64,000 nt of DNA, taken from assembly GCA_031291415.1 (NCBI GenBank), contig JARLJB010000076.1:1-64000 (forward strand), written 5' to 3'. This DNA comes from Telmatospirillum sp. Its GTDB lineage: Bacteria; Pseudomonadota; Alphaproteobacteria; Rhodospirillales; Magnetospirillaceae. The notes beneath the pieces are model-generated. The model was given only the letters and a program-made list of their open reading frames with translations, searched no databases and was not told the origin of the DNA. The position numbers were made by a program, and so were the translations under genes. Below, piece by piece: positions 44,325 to 55,004 of the stretch (position 1 is the stretch's first letter; each line of letters begins with the position of its first letter).

Positions 44325-46424
44325 TTACGACTTTTGGATCTTCCCGAGGAAACCGGCTACTTCGCCTTTCAGATCGGACGACTGCTGGCGCATTGCCTCG
44401 GCGGCCGAGCTGACCTCCGTCGAAACGGTGCGCGATCGATCGACGGCTTGGCTGACATCTCCCATCAAAGTGCTGATGCGGTTCGTCGCTTCCGCCACGT
44501 CATGGACGTTTCTGGCAATTTCATTGGTTGCCGCGCCTTGTTGTTCAATGGCCGCGGCAATTGTCGTTGTGACGGTTCCCATTTCACGGATGACATCGGA
44601 CATCGATCGCACACCATCGACGGCGTCACCGGTCATCGATTGGATTTGTGCGATCTGCTGAGCGATTTCCTCGGTCGCCCGGGCGGTTTGGGTCGCAAGG
44701 CTTTTGACCTCGCTGGCGACGACGGCAAATCCCTTTCCCGCTTCACCGGCCCTTGCCGCCTCGATGGTGGCATTGAGCGCCAGAAGATTGGTTTGACTGG
44801 CGATATCGTTGATCAGGGTGATGATCTCACCGATTTTCTGACTGGCGTCGGCCAAACCCGAGATCGATTGATCTGTTGCTTTCGCCTTGCTGATTGCGTC
44901 GTTGGTGATGCGGGTCGATTGGCTCATTTGACGGCCGATTTCGGCGACGGAGGTCGACAATTGCTCGGTGGCCGCGGCCACCGTGTTGACGCTCGCCGAC
45001 GCTTCGGTTGCCGCTGCGGCGACCGAGGTGGAGGTCTTGCTGGAGAGTTCGGCCGTCTCGCTCATCGTTTGAGCGGCGCTCACCAACGATGAGACGGCCT
45101 GGTCGGCCGACGTAAGGTTGCGTCCGACCTGTCCATCGAATTGACGGCACAGCCCTTCCATGGCCTGGGCGCGTTGGACCTGTTCCTCCTGCTCGCGCGC
45201 CCGGACGTCGGCGGCTTCCTTGGCGCGCCGACCATTTTCGCGAAGCACGGTCAGGGCTTCCGACATCTGGCCGATTTCGTCACCACGGGAGTTGGTGGCA
45301 ATCTGTACCGAATAGTCTTGTTCGGCCAAGCGGGCGATGATCTTGGTCAGTGTCAGGATCTGGCCGCTGACCCGGCGGCCGACGATGACGAAGCCGAACC
45401 CAGCCAAAGCGACGGCAGCAGCCAGCAGCAGGCCATTGATGATGAGCCCGCGCCACGCTTTCGAAGACTGTTCGTCAGCCCGGGCAACCATCTCATCGAG
45501 CGCAAGATTTACCACGTCGACGATATAGCCGTTCTTTTCTGTTTCATTGTTGTGCAAATTATTGATGGCGATCCCCGGGTCTTGCCCGGCAACGAGTTTG
45601 GCGGGCAGGGCGGTGATCGAATCGGCGTAGGAGCCGACGAAGTTCACGTTGCCTTTGGCGACACCGTCGACCAGGGCCTTCGACGTGTCAGGGCGCGAGG
45701 TTGCCTCGGTGACCAGTTTCCATGCCAGCAGCGCGCGTGCCCTGTCCTCCTGCCAACCGATCAGGTCGGCCGTCTGCCACGGCCGTCCGGCCGCGATGGC
45801 GTATTGGAGGCGCGACGAGGATGCTCCGATATTGAGACGCGTGGTCCAGGCCGCCCGCTTGATCGACAAAAGATGATCGACCACCGGATCGATCAGTTTC
45901 ATCGAGGATTCAAGGAGATCGCTGGTCGCAACGACGGCATCGAGAAGGCTCTGTGTCGCCTTGGGATAATCGTCGAGCAACGTCGGATCGCGTGCCGTCT
46001 TGTCCTGACGCAAGGCCGCGTCGACTTTGGCCCTGGCGGCGACAACCGCATCATGCTTGGCTTTCAAGGTCGACACGACAGCCGGCAGGCCTGTCACCTC
46101 AAGCGAATCAAGGATCTTGAGGCTTTCCGCGTACCCTGCCTCGGCGCTCTGCCGGTAGCCTTCGATATCGCTGGTGGCCGACCCGTCGATTGCGGATTGC
46201 CCGCTGAGACCCAAAATTTCAACACCACGGCCCAGGCGAAAGGCCATCAGGGTCTTGAACAAGCTTCGACTGGCCGACGCCTGGGCGGTAACACGATGGG
46301 CGTCGGCGTTGCGGTGGACCGAATCGATCAGGCTGTTGGTGGTGAGGACCACCAACAGCAAGCCCATGATTCCGATCACCAGTCCAAGAAGGGTGCGAAT
46401 GGACAGTGTTGCCCTGTCTGGCAT
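44325..46424 (-). CDS. Methyl-accepting chemotaxis protein (transmembrane)
   Basis: A 699-residue chemoreceptor with a long N-terminal sensing region. The first membrane helix (about 10-31, [20 protein letters not shown]) is followed by an all-helical periplasmic region to about 325, a second helix (about 328-350), HAMP (to about 405) and the signalling domain with the tip [20 protein letters not shown]. The tail [11 protein letters not shown] departs from the FLxGVRxA ending of its relatives. The same architecture and length as the pair at 52772 and 56102 suggest one subfamily. GGGAGAGGAA precedes the ATG. Confidence 0.95.
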   Translation of the reverse strand: MPDRATLSIRTLLGLVIGIMGLLLVVLTTNSLIDSVHRNADAHRVTAQASASRSLFKTLMAFRLGRGVEILGLSGQSAIDGSATSDIEGYRQSAEAGYAESLKILDSLEVTGLPAVVSTLKAKHDAVVAARAKVDAALRQDKTARDPTLLDDYPKATQSLLDAVVATSDLLESSMKLIDPVVDHLLSIKRAAWTTRLNIGASSSRLQYAIAAGRPWQTADLIGWQEDRARALLAWKLVTEATSRPDTSKALVDGVAKGNVNFVGSYADSITALPAKLVAGQDPGIAINNLHNNETEKNGYIVDVVNLALDEMVARADEQSSKAWRGLIINGLLLAAAVALAGFGFVIVGRRVSGQILTLTKIIARLAEQDYSVQIATNSRGDEIGQMSEALTVLRENGRRAKEAADVRAREQEEQVQRAQAMEGLCRQFDGQVGRNLTSADQAVSSLVSAAQTMSETAELSSKTSTSVAAAATEASASVNTVAAATEQLSTSVAEIGRQMSQSTRITNDAISKAKATDQSISGLADASQKIGEIITLINDIASQTNLLALNATIEAARAGEAGKGFAVVASEVKSLATQTARATEEIAQQIAQIQSMTGDAVDGVRSMSDVIREMGTVTTTIAAAIEQQGAATNEIARNVHDVAEATNRISTLMGDVSQAVDRSRTVSTEVSSAAEAMRQQSSDLKGEVAGFLGKIQKS

Positions 46425-46649
46425 TTTTGTTCCTCTCCCTTGGAGTCTGCAGTGTTATGGGTGGTCAACGACGGGGTGATAGTCTTTGATGGCAATATCA
46501 CCCAAACCTGTCAGACAGGTTTCCATGGTGCGACAAAGACGCCACGATGGCAAGAGCCTTTGTCGCGCGCCATCGTTCGGAGCCCGCGCGATCCATCGGA
46601 AGAGCGGGGAGAAGAAGCAGGCTTTAGCCGAAGCGCAACGCGCTTCGGC

Positions 46650-48056
46650 TCATCTCACGCGGTAGCCCAGTCGAAATCCACCCCAGTGACGGCCCTTGAC
46701 GAGAATTGGGGCCGACAGATCCTTCATCAAAATGAACTGATTACCGCCCATGTCCCGACGGTAGGTTTGCAGCAGGAAAGCTTTGGTATTGCGTCCGGCC
46801 CGGAGTCCCGTGCGATCGTCGAAGATACGTCGGTTGCGGCAGTTGGCATTGTTCCACACGACATCTTTGCCTTGTGGCTTGGAAAATTTCAGATTGTGGG
46901 TGGGAAGATAGCCGTTGCGATCGACGGCTGCGCAAAAAACCACCCGTGTTTCAAATTCCAGCAGCGGTTCTTGAACCGCCGGCAGCACCGCGTCGGTAAA
47001 GCGGGTGAACCGCGTGAGAAATTGCTGGGGATTGCTCCCCTCGATCGGCTGGTAGGACTCATCAAACAAATCCGTCATCGAAATGCGACCGGTTTCCATA
47101 CCCTCTTCGAACAGCGCGGCAATCTTGGCCGCTGTTTTAAGAACAATGTCGGCAATGGCGCTGTCTGAGGTCGGTAACCCGGTCGATGCCACGAGATTCA
47201 TCAACTGCTCGCCGGTTTCCAGGGCTGCCCGGATCCGATCATCGGCGTGCTTCAGAGACTCCGACGTATTTTGTACACCAGCAAAGAACTTGTCGATTTC
47301 TCCCAAGACATCCTGGCAATGGGAAAGGCTATCCGTGGCCGCCTGTGAGATGTTGTCGACCTTGCCGCCGACCGTGCCGATGGCGGTATTGAATCCTTCC
47401 AGGGCGCCATTGATGACACCAACCCCCTGGTTGACGGAATCAGCGATATCGATCGTGGCCGTGCTGGTTTCGATCAACTGTCCGACATTGTTCGACAGTT
47501 CACCGACCGTCGTGTCGATTCCCGTTGTCGCCGTATCTGTCTGGCGGGCCAAAGTTTTGACCTCGGTCGCGACCACCGCGAAACCCTTTCCGGCTTCACC
47601 GGCCCGTGCCGCCTCGATCGTGGCGTTGAGCGCCAGAAGATTGGTCTGTCTGGCGATTCCCTGGATATGCCGGGACGTACCGCGAACTGCGTTAAGCGAG
47701 CCCTCAAGCGTACTCAGCCGTTTCTCAATGGCCTGCACGGATGTGACCAGGCGTTGGATTTCGCCCAGGGATGCGGCCACCGTGGCCAGTGATTGCGACG
47801 ACTGGCTGGCCGCCTCGCCAGTGACCTGGCTCGTTTCCCGTCCGGCTTGATCGATCTTACCGATGGAATCGCGTAATCCATGGGTCAAATCGCGCAGATG
47901 GGCGAAGAGGGTTTCTTGGTGCGCGACGAAATGGGTCAAGCTTTCGATGGTGCCGGAGATCTCCGCGACTTCCAGGCTGAGATCTTCCACCTTGTCCAGC
48001 AAGGAGAGTACGAAAGCCGAGAGATCTTGACCTTGCTTCGTCGAGGTGTCGGTCAT
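46650..48056 (-). CDS. Cytoplasmic chemoreceptor with C-terminal sensory domain
   Basis: A 468-residue protein without membrane helices. The signalling domain occupies the N-terminal part (about 20-300, tip [19 protein letters not shown]), and the sensing part is C-terminal (about 300-468). That part contains LFDESYQPI, a [10 protein letters not shown] segment and the end [20 protein letters not shown], a pattern I know from C-terminal Cache-like domains of soluble alphaproteobacterial receptors. It would sense an internal signal. AAGGACAGGAA precedes the ATG. It is read in the same direction as the transmembrane receptor 225 nt downstream. Confidence 0.92.
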   Translation of the reverse strand: MTDTSTKQGQDLSAFVLSLLDKVEDLSLEVAEISGTIESLTHFVAHQETLFAHLRDLTHGLRDSIGKIDQAGRETSQVTGEAASQSSQSLATVAASLGEIQRLVTSVQAIEKRLSTLEGSLNAVRGTSRHIQGIARQTNLLALNATIEAARAGEAGKGFAVVATEVKTLARQTDTATTGIDTTVGELSNNVGQLIETSTATIDIADSVNQGVGVINGALEGFNTAIGTVGGKVDNISQAATDSLSHCQDVLGEIDKFFAGVQNTSESLKHADDRIRAALETGEQLMNLVASTGLPTSDSAIADIVLKTAAKIAALFEEGMETGRISMTDLFDESYQPIEGSNPQQFLTRFTRFTDAVLPAVQEPLLEFETRVVFCAAVDRNGYLPTHNLKFSKPQGKDVVWNNANCRNRRIFDDRTGLRAGRNTKAFLLQTYRRDMGGNQFILMKDLSAPILVKGRHWGGFRLGYRVR

Positions 48057-48233
48057 TTCCTGTCCTTTTCCCGCATTGTTGGGTTTTTCGATAGGCCTGC
48101 AGCCCGTCCGTAGAGCATTTCTTGTAATGCTATCCTATCGGTTGTGCTGCGTGCAGCTCGAATTATCAACGGCAGAAAAGGGAGTCTCGGCAGGCCCGTT
48201 CAGGAAATGATCAGATCGTTTCCAGAGCGAGAC

Positions 48234-49430
48234 TCAGCGGGTGTTCTGAGCATCGGTCAGGGTTCGTGCGGCCACGACACCAGAGTGGATTGCCCCTTCC
48301 AGCGTGCAAGGCAGACCCGTGGCAGTCCAGTCGCCGGCCAGAAACAGATTGTCCCCGGCCCGGACTCCGGGGCGGACGGCCTCGACGGCCGGCGTATGGT
48401 AGATCGTCGCCCGTTTCTCCTTGATTATCCGCGAAGCGACCGGAAGATCCTTTAGTTCCAAGGCCTTTGAGACATCGTTCCAGAGTATCTGACGAAGCTC
48501 TTCGACCGATCGTTCGGCTAGATCTCCGGCGGCAGAAACGGTAACCGAGAGAATATTTCCACGGACGAAAAGCCATTGGGCGGTTCCGCCAAGGAGTCCG
48601 ACAAACCCGCCAGCTGGTAGTTTCGAGGGCGGAACGGATAGCCGGAAATGAGCATTGACGATCGGACTGGCGGGCAATTTCGGTAGATCCGGCAAAAGAC
48701 CGGCGGCCACGGCCCAAGGCAAGGCAAGGACGACCTGGTCGTTTTGTCCGAGTTGGATCGTCTGGTCATCGAACGCCAATTCCCGGACCCGCTGGCCGCT
48801 AACCACCAACCGCCGCAGCGGGTGAGTGAAGCGAAGGTCGGCGCCGGTCGCGGCGAGGGAGGAGAGGGCAGGCGTAACGAAGGTGTCCGAGAGCGAATGG
48901 CGCACCACATAGGGCCGGCTGGCCGCCAGGCCGCGCCAAAGGGTGCGGGCCAGAACGCGACGAAAGACGTGCGCCGACGCATCCTCGGCCGGTGTATTCA
49001 TCACCGCCAGAGCAATCGGTTCCCAAAATCGCCGATAATTGCGCGATGCGCCCAAAAGCCGGGCGATGTCGGTATCGGCTTCGTGCTGGATCTGCCAGGT
49101 TGAGGCGACAAGGGACGGGAACAGATGAAGCGGCGTTGCCGTCCACCGTTCGTTGGTCTTGAGGTCGACCATTGGAAAGGCGATGGGAGCGGGGGTGAGA
49201 CGATCGGCCGCACCGATACGTCGGAGATAGGCGAACAGCGCCCGGTTGCCGCCCAGCACCATGTGCGTACCGTTATCGATCGTTTCGCCGATCGATGGCT
49301 CGTGCCAAGAGCGGCACCGCCCGCCAGCCTGTCCTGCCGATTCGTGAAGCACGACGTCGAGGCCGGCATCGACGGCGCCCAAGGCACAAGACAAACCGGC
49401 CAAGCCGGCGCCAACCACATGCAAAGTCAT
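48234..49430 (-). CDS. hpnE: Hydroxysqualene dehydroxylase-type FAD enzyme HpnE
   Basis: A 398-residue FAD-dependent amine-oxidase-fold enzyme. The N-terminal MTLHVVGAGLAGLSCALGAV, then AGGRCRSW and IDNGTHMVLGGNRALFAYL, match HpnE, which with HpnC and HpnD makes squalene for hopanoids. The C-terminal GDWTATGLPCTLEGAIHSG is the second FAD motif. I use the ATG at 49430, since family members start close to the Rossmann motif; the longer frame runs into the intergenic region. No hpnC/hpnD is visible in the window. Divergent to the NDUFAF6-like gene. Confidence 0.9.
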   Translation of the reverse strand: MTLHVVGAGLAGLSCALGAVDAGLDVVLHESAGQAGGRCRSWHEPSIGETIDNGTHMVLGGNRALFAYLRRIGAADRLTPAPIAFPMVDLKTNERWTATPLHLFPSLVASTWQIQHEADTDIARLLGASRNYRRFWEPIALAVMNTPAEDASAHVFRRVLARTLWRGLAASRPYVVRHSLSDTFVTPALSSLAATGADLRFTHPLRRLVVSGQRVRELAFDDQTIQLGQNDQVVLALPWAVAAGLLPDLPKLPASPIVNAHFRLSVPPSKLPAGGFVGLLGGTAQWLFVRGNILSVTVSAAGDLAERSVEELRQILWNDVSKALELKDLPVASRIIKEKRATIYHTPAVEAVRPGVRAGDNLFLAGDWTATGLPCTLEGAIHSGVVAARTLTDAQNTR

Positions 49431-49625
49431 GAAACGGATAGTCTCCCGAACGTCTTGTCCCAGCGTGGGTCCCCCACCGTGGAAACAAAACCGACATGAC
49501 CGGGAAGCGCAAGAGAAAGCTGCGTCGGACCTCTTTATCAAGGGAAGAATCCTGCACAAACCGATGCTTGGACCTTATATAACGGGCGTCGACGCCTCAT
49601 AGCGATCAGGAATATCGTCATACCA

Positions 49626-50465
49626 ATGTCCGACAACGCACCGCTATCCTTGCTGGGCGACCAGGTCCACCGGCTCGACCGGGATCGCTTCGTGACGACG
49701 CTGTTTGCGCCGGCCGATCGGCGGGAAGCCTTGTTCGCTCTTCACGCCTTCAATATCGAGGTGGCGCAGATCCGGGAACTGGTTCGCGAACCATTGCTCG
49801 GACGCATTCGTCTGCAGTGGTGGCGTGACAGTCTTGCCAGTCGGCGAGCCGGACAGCATGTGGCCCATCCCGTCGTCGATGCGCTGGGTAACGCAATAGA
49901 CGAATTCAATTTGGCGCCGGAATTGTTTGAGCGGTTTCTGACCACCCGGGAGAGAGATCTTTTGCCTGAGCCCTTGGCCGACATGGACGCTTTGCTGAGC
50001 TATGCGGACGGGACCGCCGGAACTGTCAATTCGCTGGCGCTCCAGGTTCTCGGCGTGTCTGGCGCGCCGGCCGACGACGTGGCCCGTAGTCTGGGAGTCG
50101 CCTGGGGGTTGACCGGCCTCATGCGGGCCTTCGCGTTCCATGCGCGGCAGGGGCGCGTTTTTCTGCCGCTGCAGAGCCTCGCAGCGGAAGGGAAGGATAT
50201 GCCGGCGTTATCAAAACCTTCGCCTGGATTGGCATCGTCGGCGCGGATCATCGCCCGCGAAGCCATGGGTCATTTGGCGAAAGCGCGCCGTTGGCGGCGG
50301 GATCTACCACGAGCGGCAATGCCGGTGCTATTGACGGGTCGGCTGGCCCAGTCCTATCTCAAGGCCTTGCAAAAAGCCGACTTCAATCTTTTCGATCCGG
50401 TTTGGTCCGCTCCACGGCCGCAACCGCTGGGACTGTTTTGGCGATGGTTGCTGGGATCCTGCTAA
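49626..50465 (+). CDS. Squalene/phytoene-synthase-like protein (NDUFAF6 type)
   Basis: A 279-residue protein of the squalene/phytoene synthase fold. The N-terminal RDRFVTTLFAPADRREALFA and NIEVAQIRELV, REPLLGRIRLQWWRD match the alphaproteobacterial and mitochondrial NDUFAF6 group. The aspartate-rich DxxxD motif of true synthases (HpnC/HpnD) is missing at NIEVAQIRE, so it is probably not a synthase; NDUFAF6 is a complex I assembly factor in mitochondria. Whether it acts with hpnE, 195 nt away and divergent, is uncertain. It converges with trmFO, 6 nt apart. Confidence 0.82.
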   Translation: MSDNAPLSLLGDQVHRLDRDRFVTTLFAPADRREALFALHAFNIEVAQIRELVREPLLGRIRLQWWRDSLASRRAGQHVAHPVVDALGNAIDEFNLAPELFERFLTTRERDLLPEPLADMDALLSYADGTAGTVNSLALQVLGVSGAPADDVARSLGVAWGLTGLMRAFAFHARQGRVFLPLQSLAAEGKDMPALSKPSPGLASSARIIAREAMGHLAKARRWRRDLPRAAMPVLLTGRLAQSYLKALQKADFNLFDPVWSAPRPQPLGLFWRWLLGSC

Positions 50466-50471
50466 TCAGCT

Positions 50472-51824
50472 TTATGCCAGGGTCGCCAGTTCGGCAAGCC
50501 ACGGCAACAGCGCCTTGCGGGCACGTAGCGCGTAGAGCTTCTTGCGCTCCCGGCCTTTGATGCGCCGGCCCCGCTCGTCGCGGTCGTCCTCCGGTTCCGG
50601 AAACAGTCCGAAATTGACATTCATCGGCTGAAACGTCTCGGCGACGGCACCACCGGTAATATGGTTGAGCAACGCCCCGAATGCCGTTGTCAACGGAGGA
50701 AGAACGGGCGTTCGTCCATGTCGTTCGGTGGCGGCGAAACGTCCGGCCAGAAAACCGACGGCGGCGCTTTCGATATAGCCCTCGCAGCCGGTGATCTGAC
50801 CGGCGAACCTGAGGGCTGGCCTGGCCTTCAGCCGCAAGACCGGGTCGAGCAGGCGCGGGCTGTTGAGGAAGGTATTGCGATGCATCCCGCCCAATCTCGC
50901 GAACTCGGCATTTTCCAGTCCGGGAATCTGGCGGAAGATGCGGACCTGTTCCGAGTGCTTCAGCTTGGTCTGGAATCCAACCAGATTGTAGAGCGTGCCG
51001 AGCGCGTTGTCCTGGCGGAGCTGCACGATGGCGTAAGGCTTGACAGTGGGGTCGTGCGGATTGGTCAGTCCCACCGGCTTCATCGGCCCGTAGGACAGCG
51101 TTTCTCGTCCGCGTTCGGCCATGACCTCGATAGGCAGGCAGCCTTCGAAATAGGGCGTCCCCTCCCAATCTTTCGGAAGATGTTTTTCGCCGGCCAGCAA
51201 CTGGTCGACGAAGGCGTCATATTGCGCTCTGCTCATCGGAAGATTGATGTAATCGGTACCGGTCCCTTTGTCGTAGCGCGATTGAAACCAGGCCTTGGTG
51301 AAATCAATACTGTCCTTGGTAACAATCGGCGCGATGGCGTCAAAGAAACTGAGCGATTCTTCGCTAGCCAGTTCGCGGATGGCACCAGCCAGGTCCGGCG
51401 ACGTCAAGGGGCCGGTGGCGACGATCACCTGGTCCCAGTCCGCCGGTGGCAGACCCGCGATTTCTTCACGACGGAGGGTAACGAGGGGATGGGCAGTCAA
51501 TGTCGTCTCGACCCCTTTGGCAAAACCGTCGCGATCGACCGCCAAGGCGCCGCCCGCCGGCACTTTGTGAATATCGGCCTGCGACAGGATCAGTGAACCG
51601 GCTTGGCGCATTTCTTCGTGCAGCAGACCGACAGCGTTATAGTCCGCGTCGTCCGAGCGGAAGGAGTTCGAACAGACGAGTTCGGCCAGCCTGTCGGTCG
51701 CGTGCGCGTCCGTTCGGCGATGCGGGCGCATCTCGTGGATGATGACGGGGATTCCGGAAACGGCGAGTTGCCAGGCCGCTTCGCTGCCGGCGAGACCGCC
51801 GCCGATGACATGAACTGGATCCAT
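50472..51824 (-). CDS. trmFO: Folate-dependent tRNA (uracil-54-C5) methyltransferase TrmFO
   Basis: A 450-residue FAD enzyme that makes ribothymidine at tRNA position 54 with methylenetetrahydrofolate. The FAD motif [18 protein letters not shown] begins the protein; [29 protein letters not shown] and the C-terminal [12 protein letters not shown] are typical of TrmFO/GidA-like folds. Length is normal. The start at 51824 has only a weak AAG-type site. Alphaproteobacteria generally use TrmFO rather than the SAM-dependent TrmA. Confidence 0.97.
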   Translation of the reverse strand: MDPVHVIGGGLAGSEAAWQLAVSGIPVIIHEMRPHRRTDAHATDRLAELVCSNSFRSDDADYNAVGLLHEEMRQAGSLILSQADIHKVPAGGALAVDRDGFAKGVETTLTAHPLVTLRREEIAGLPPADWDQVIVATGPLTSPDLAGAIRELASEESLSFFDAIAPIVTKDSIDFTKAWFQSRYDKGTGTDYINLPMSRAQYDAFVDQLLAGEKHLPKDWEGTPYFEGCLPIEVMAERGRETLSYGPMKPVGLTNPHDPTVKPYAIVQLRQDNALGTLYNLVGFQTKLKHSEQVRIFRQIPGLENAEFARLGGMHRNTFLNSPRLLDPVLRLKARPALRFAGQITGCEGYIESAAVGFLAGRFAATERHGRTPVLPPLTTAFGALLNHITGGAVAETFQPMNVNFGLFPEPEDDRDERGRRIKGRERKKLYALRARKALLPWLAELATLA

Positions 51825-52030
51825 GAGCGGTCACTTAAGCCCGATCGGTTCCGCTGTCCAGAGGCGACAATTCAAGAATCATCCAGATCGGCGAAATCGC
51901 GGTCTTTTGAAGAATTCAATTCCTGACGAGACTCCGGCGAATGGTGTGAGTACCATTCGTTGGGGTCTCATCGGGGGACGCTGACTGCCGACCGGTGGTC
52001 GTGGTGGAAAATCAGCAGGAGACGAACGGG

Positions 52031-52441
52031 ATGGCCAATCGCAGCTACTATGTGATCGGCGGCGAATACGCGGACACCAGTTTCACGACTCTCGCACCGG
52101 GAGTGATGGAGGAACGCCATGGTCCCTTCAGTGAAAAGGAAGCGCACGATACTTGGCGGGCCTTGACCGGAAAAACGGTCGATAACGCCTTGATCCGTTA
52201 TCGCGTAAAGCCCGAAGACGAAGTCACCAGGTCACAGTGGTTCGTCGTCGGTGGCGAATATGCCGATGTCGATTTTGTCCGGATTGCAACTGGGCAAAAA
52301 TTGGAAACCTATGGTCCCTTCAGTCGGTCGGAGGCGCTGGCGGTGTGGCGGGCGATCACAGCCAAAACCGTCGACAGCGCCTTGACCCGCTATGACATCG
52401 TCACCGGCGAGGAGTCGGAGACCATCAAACGAACGGCCTGA
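52031..52441 (+). CDS. Tandem DUF4170-like protein
   Basis: A 136-residue protein made of two similar halves. Each has an aromatic start (YYVIGGEYADTSF / WFVVGGEYADVDF), a GPF (HGPFSEKEAHDTW / YGPFSRSEALAVW) and an RALTGKTVDNALIRY / RAITAKTVDSALTRY stretch. This is the DUF4170 pattern, an alphaproteobacterial family of unknown role, normally present as one copy of about 70-90 residues; here it is duplicated inside one gene. AGGAGA lies eight bases before the ATG at 52031. A strong hairpin follows. No function is known. Confidence 0.85.
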   Translation: MANRSYYVIGGEYADTSFTTLAPGVMEERHGPFSEKEAHDTWRALTGKTVDNALIRYRVKPEDEVTRSQWFVVGGEYADVDFVRIATGQKLETYGPFSRSEALAVWRAITAKTVDSALTRYDIVTGEESETIKRTA

Positions 52442-52771
52442 GCGTCATTGTCTGGCAGGCGTGACGGAACCCGCGCAAGAAGCGACGGCATGAGGCACAG
52501 AATCATGCCGTCGATGCAGGCTGACATCTATATCTATCGGTATAGATTTGGCTTCGTTTGGCAAAAAACCTAATTCAATAATAATTTATTAAAAATTATT
52601 TTCTACAGTGTGCCGATCGTCTCGATTGGTGCTCAGGGTGATTTGCTGTGTAAGGCAAATGTCCAAAATGGTAAGAATTAAGGCGATTTGTGGGCTGGGT
52701 TTTATTTCCTGACATGGTAGTATTCGAGAGCGTTTTTTCGCTGTCGTGTTTTAGGAACCGGGGGGTTGCTT
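52442..52771. other. Intergenic region upstream of a tandem chemoreceptor
   Basis: A 330-nt gap. The left part has the DUF4170 hairpin; the middle (about 52540-52610) is very AT-rich (ATAATAATTTATTAAAAATT within it) and probably contains the chemoreceptor promoter. No gene seen. Confidence 0.55.
52484..52512 (+). terminator. Hairpin after the DUF4170-like gene
   Basis: A perfect 10-bp stem (GACGGCATGA / TCATGCCGTC) with a nine-base loop, about 43 nt past the stop codon. There is no T run, so it may be a stability hairpin rather than a full terminator. Confidence 0.5.
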
Positions 52772-54871
52772 ATGCGAATGTTTGCGTCGCTGTCGATTCG
52801 GTCTGTGCTTGGACTTTTAGTAGGCTTCATGGGAGCCCTGTTGGTCGTCATGAGCCTTTGGACGCTGCGCGATGCCGTGGGCGATTGGACTGAGACGGAA
52901 CGTGTCGCGTCGACAACGGTGGCAAGCCGGCATCTGTTCAAGGCCGTTATGGGAACCCGCCTCGAACGGGGAACCGAGCTCTCGGCGACAACCAGTCTGT
53001 CTGCTGCCGACGCAGCGACCGTGGACCGCATCGCCACCACACGGAAGTCGTCGGAAGAGGGCTATGGCGATGCCATCCCGTCGCTGGCCGGATTGAATGT
53101 CCAAGGCCTTCCCGCCGCCCTTGAGCGGGTGAAGGCGGCTCATTCTGCGATGGATACGCTGCGGACCAGGATCGATCCCGGTATCCGTAAGGTCAAGGCG
53201 GAGCGGGATGCCGCTTTGGAGGGGGATGTCCCAAAGATCGCCGGGGCATATCTCGACTCTCTCTATGGTATCGCCGACCTGGTCGAAGACTCCCTCAAGA
53301 TGGTCGATCCGATGGTCGACCAGATCCTGGCGGTCAAACGCAACGCGTGGGCCGTCAGAAATTTTGGTGGCGGGTTGGCTGGACGCATAGAGAATGCCGT
53401 GGCGAAAGGAGCGCCCTGGACGCAGGCCGATATCATCGGGGCGGCCGACGATTTCGGCCGGGCGACCTATGCCTGGTCCCTGGTGACCGAAGCCGGCAAG
53501 CGCGCGGACCTTCCCAAGACTTTGGGCGAGACCATTGAAAAAGGTCGGGGCTATTTCTCCGGGCCGTCCGCCGACGAGCGTCGAAAGATGATCGACACCT
53601 TAAGCGGAGGAACCGCGATCAGCATGCCGATGGTTGATCTGCAGAAGCGCAATACCGCAGAGCTCAATCTCAGCGTCGACGTGGTCAATGCCGCATTGGA
53701 TCAAATGGTGAACCGGGCCGGCGAACGGCACGGACATGCGACGGTCGTCCTGCTGGTAAGCGGTCTTCTGCTGATCGCCGCAGTGATTTTAACCGGGACG
53801 GGTTTCCTGGTTGCCTATCGCCGCGTCAGTGCACCGATCCAGGAGATGACGGGGGCCATGCGGAGTTTGGCCGACCACGATCTGATGGTGGCGATTCCCG
53901 GTATCGGGCGAGCCGATGAAATCGGTGCCATGGCCGCGGCCGTGCAGGTGTTCAAAGACAATGCGGTGCGTGCCGACCAACTGGCGGTCGAGCGGGAGGC
54001 CGAACGGGCGGCGAAAGAAGCGCGAGCCAAGGTTTTGGAAAGCATGGCCCGCGACTTCGACAGTAGCATTTCCGGTGTTCTGGGGGCGGTCGGCAGTGCT
54101 TTGACCGATCTGGGAAAGACGGCACAAACCATGTCGGACATCTCGCGCAAGACCAGCGAGCAGGCCACCACTGTCAGCGGCGCGTCCGACCAGGCGTCGG
54201 CAAGCGTGCAGACGGTTGCCAGCGCTGCCGAGGAGCTGTCGGCGTCGATCGCCGAGATCGCCCGGCAGGTCGAGCAATCGAGCCGGGTGTCGCGCGTCGC
54301 CTCGGAAGAAGCCGGCCACACCAATGAAATGGTCCTGGGGTTGGCGGAAACCTCGGCCCGGATCGGCGATGTGGTGAAACTGATCAACGATATCGCCAGC
54401 CAGACCAATCTGCTGGCGTTGAACGCGACGATCGAGGCGGCACGGGCCGGCGATGCCGGCAAGGGATTTGCCGTCGTCGCCGGCGAAGTGAAGAATCTCG
54501 CCAATCAGACGGCACGGGCAACTGAGGAAATCGGCACGCAGATCGGCGCCGTGCAAAGTGCCACCACCCAGGCGGTGACGGCGATCGGCAATATCGTCGG
54601 GCGCATTCAGGAAATCAACGAGATTGCTTCCGCCATCGCGTCCGCTGTCGAAGAACAGTCGGCGGCAACCGCCGAGATCGCCCGCAACGTCCAACAGGCG
54701 GCATCCGGGACGCACGAGGTTTCTTCCAATATCAGCGGCGTGACGCGATCGGCGATCGAAACCGGTTCGGCCGCCGAGAAAGTGTTGGCGTCGTCGCAGA
54801 CGCTGTCACAAGGAACCGAAGAAATGCGGCAGACCGTAACCGGGTTCCTGGAGGGTGTGCGCAAAGCTTAG
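52772..54871 (+). CDS. Methyl-accepting chemotaxis protein, tandem paralogue 1
   Basis: A 699-residue chemoreceptor starting MRMFASLSIRSVLGLLVG, with a first membrane helix (about 11-32), a long helical periplasmic domain to about 325, a second helix (about 328-350), HAMP and the signalling domain (tip [20 protein letters not shown]). It ends VTGFLEGVRKA. The ATG at 52772 is used because the paralogue at 56102 begins at the same residue. The last ~630 nt are almost identical to that paralogue, whereas the sensing domains differ. Both are the size of the receptor at 44325. Confidence 0.95.
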   Translation: MRMFASLSIRSVLGLLVGFMGALLVVMSLWTLRDAVGDWTETERVASTTVASRHLFKAVMGTRLERGTELSATTSLSAADAATVDRIATTRKSSEEGYGDAIPSLAGLNVQGLPAALERVKAAHSAMDTLRTRIDPGIRKVKAERDAALEGDVPKIAGAYLDSLYGIADLVEDSLKMVDPMVDQILAVKRNAWAVRNFGGGLAGRIENAVAKGAPWTQADIIGAADDFGRATYAWSLVTEAGKRADLPKTLGETIEKGRGYFSGPSADERRKMIDTLSGGTAISMPMVDLQKRNTAELNLSVDVVNAALDQMVNRAGERHGHATVVLLVSGLLLIAAVILTGTGFLVAYRRVSAPIQEMTGAMRSLADHDLMVAIPGIGRADEIGAMAAAVQVFKDNAVRADQLAVEREAERAAKEARAKVLESMARDFDSSISGVLGAVGSALTDLGKTAQTMSDISRKTSEQATTVSGASDQASASVQTVASAAEELSASIAEIARQVEQSSRVSRVASEEAGHTNEMVLGLAETSARIGDVVKLINDIASQTNLLALNATIEAARAGDAGKGFAVVAGEVKNLANQTARATEEIGTQIGAVQSATTQAVTAIGNIVGRIQEINEIASAIASAVEEQSAATAEIARNVQQAASGTHEVSSNISGVTRSAIETGSAAEKVLASSQTLSQGTEEMRQTVTGFLEGVRKA
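54228..54860. repeat. Signalling-domain segment nearly identical to 57558-58190
   Basis: The coding sequence of the signalling domain and tail matches the paralogue at 56102-58201 with few differences; the stretch from about 54645 to 54765 looks identical by eye. The N-terminal halves differ much more. Recent duplication followed by gene conversion is the simplest explanation. Confidence 0.75.
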
Positions 54872-54916
54872 AGTCCCGCACCGGTGGTGCGCCGACCCGC
54901 CCTGGATGAAACAGGA

Positions 54917-55004
54917 GTGGCACCGGCGTCCCCGCCGGTGTTCCGCCCGCCAGGCGGACCTTTTCCGGCTCACGCCGGAACACCGGCAGAGACGCCGGTG
55001 CCAC
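54917..55004. repeat. Long inverted repeat overlapping a methyltransferase end
   Basis: Arm 54917-54945 (starting GTGGCACCGGCGTC) and arm 54976-55004 are reverse complements except at a small central bubble, with a 30-nt loop. It stands between convergent genes, contributes the last codons and stop of the methyltransferase, and would be a strong bidirectional hairpin. Confidence 0.8.

Noticed and set aside
45141-47168. 675-codon open frame on the plus strand
   Set aside because: It is antisense to the transmembrane receptor and continues into the soluble receptor gene; the composition (many Arg, Gly, Gln and His) is a high-GC shadow, and the minus-strand products are certain.
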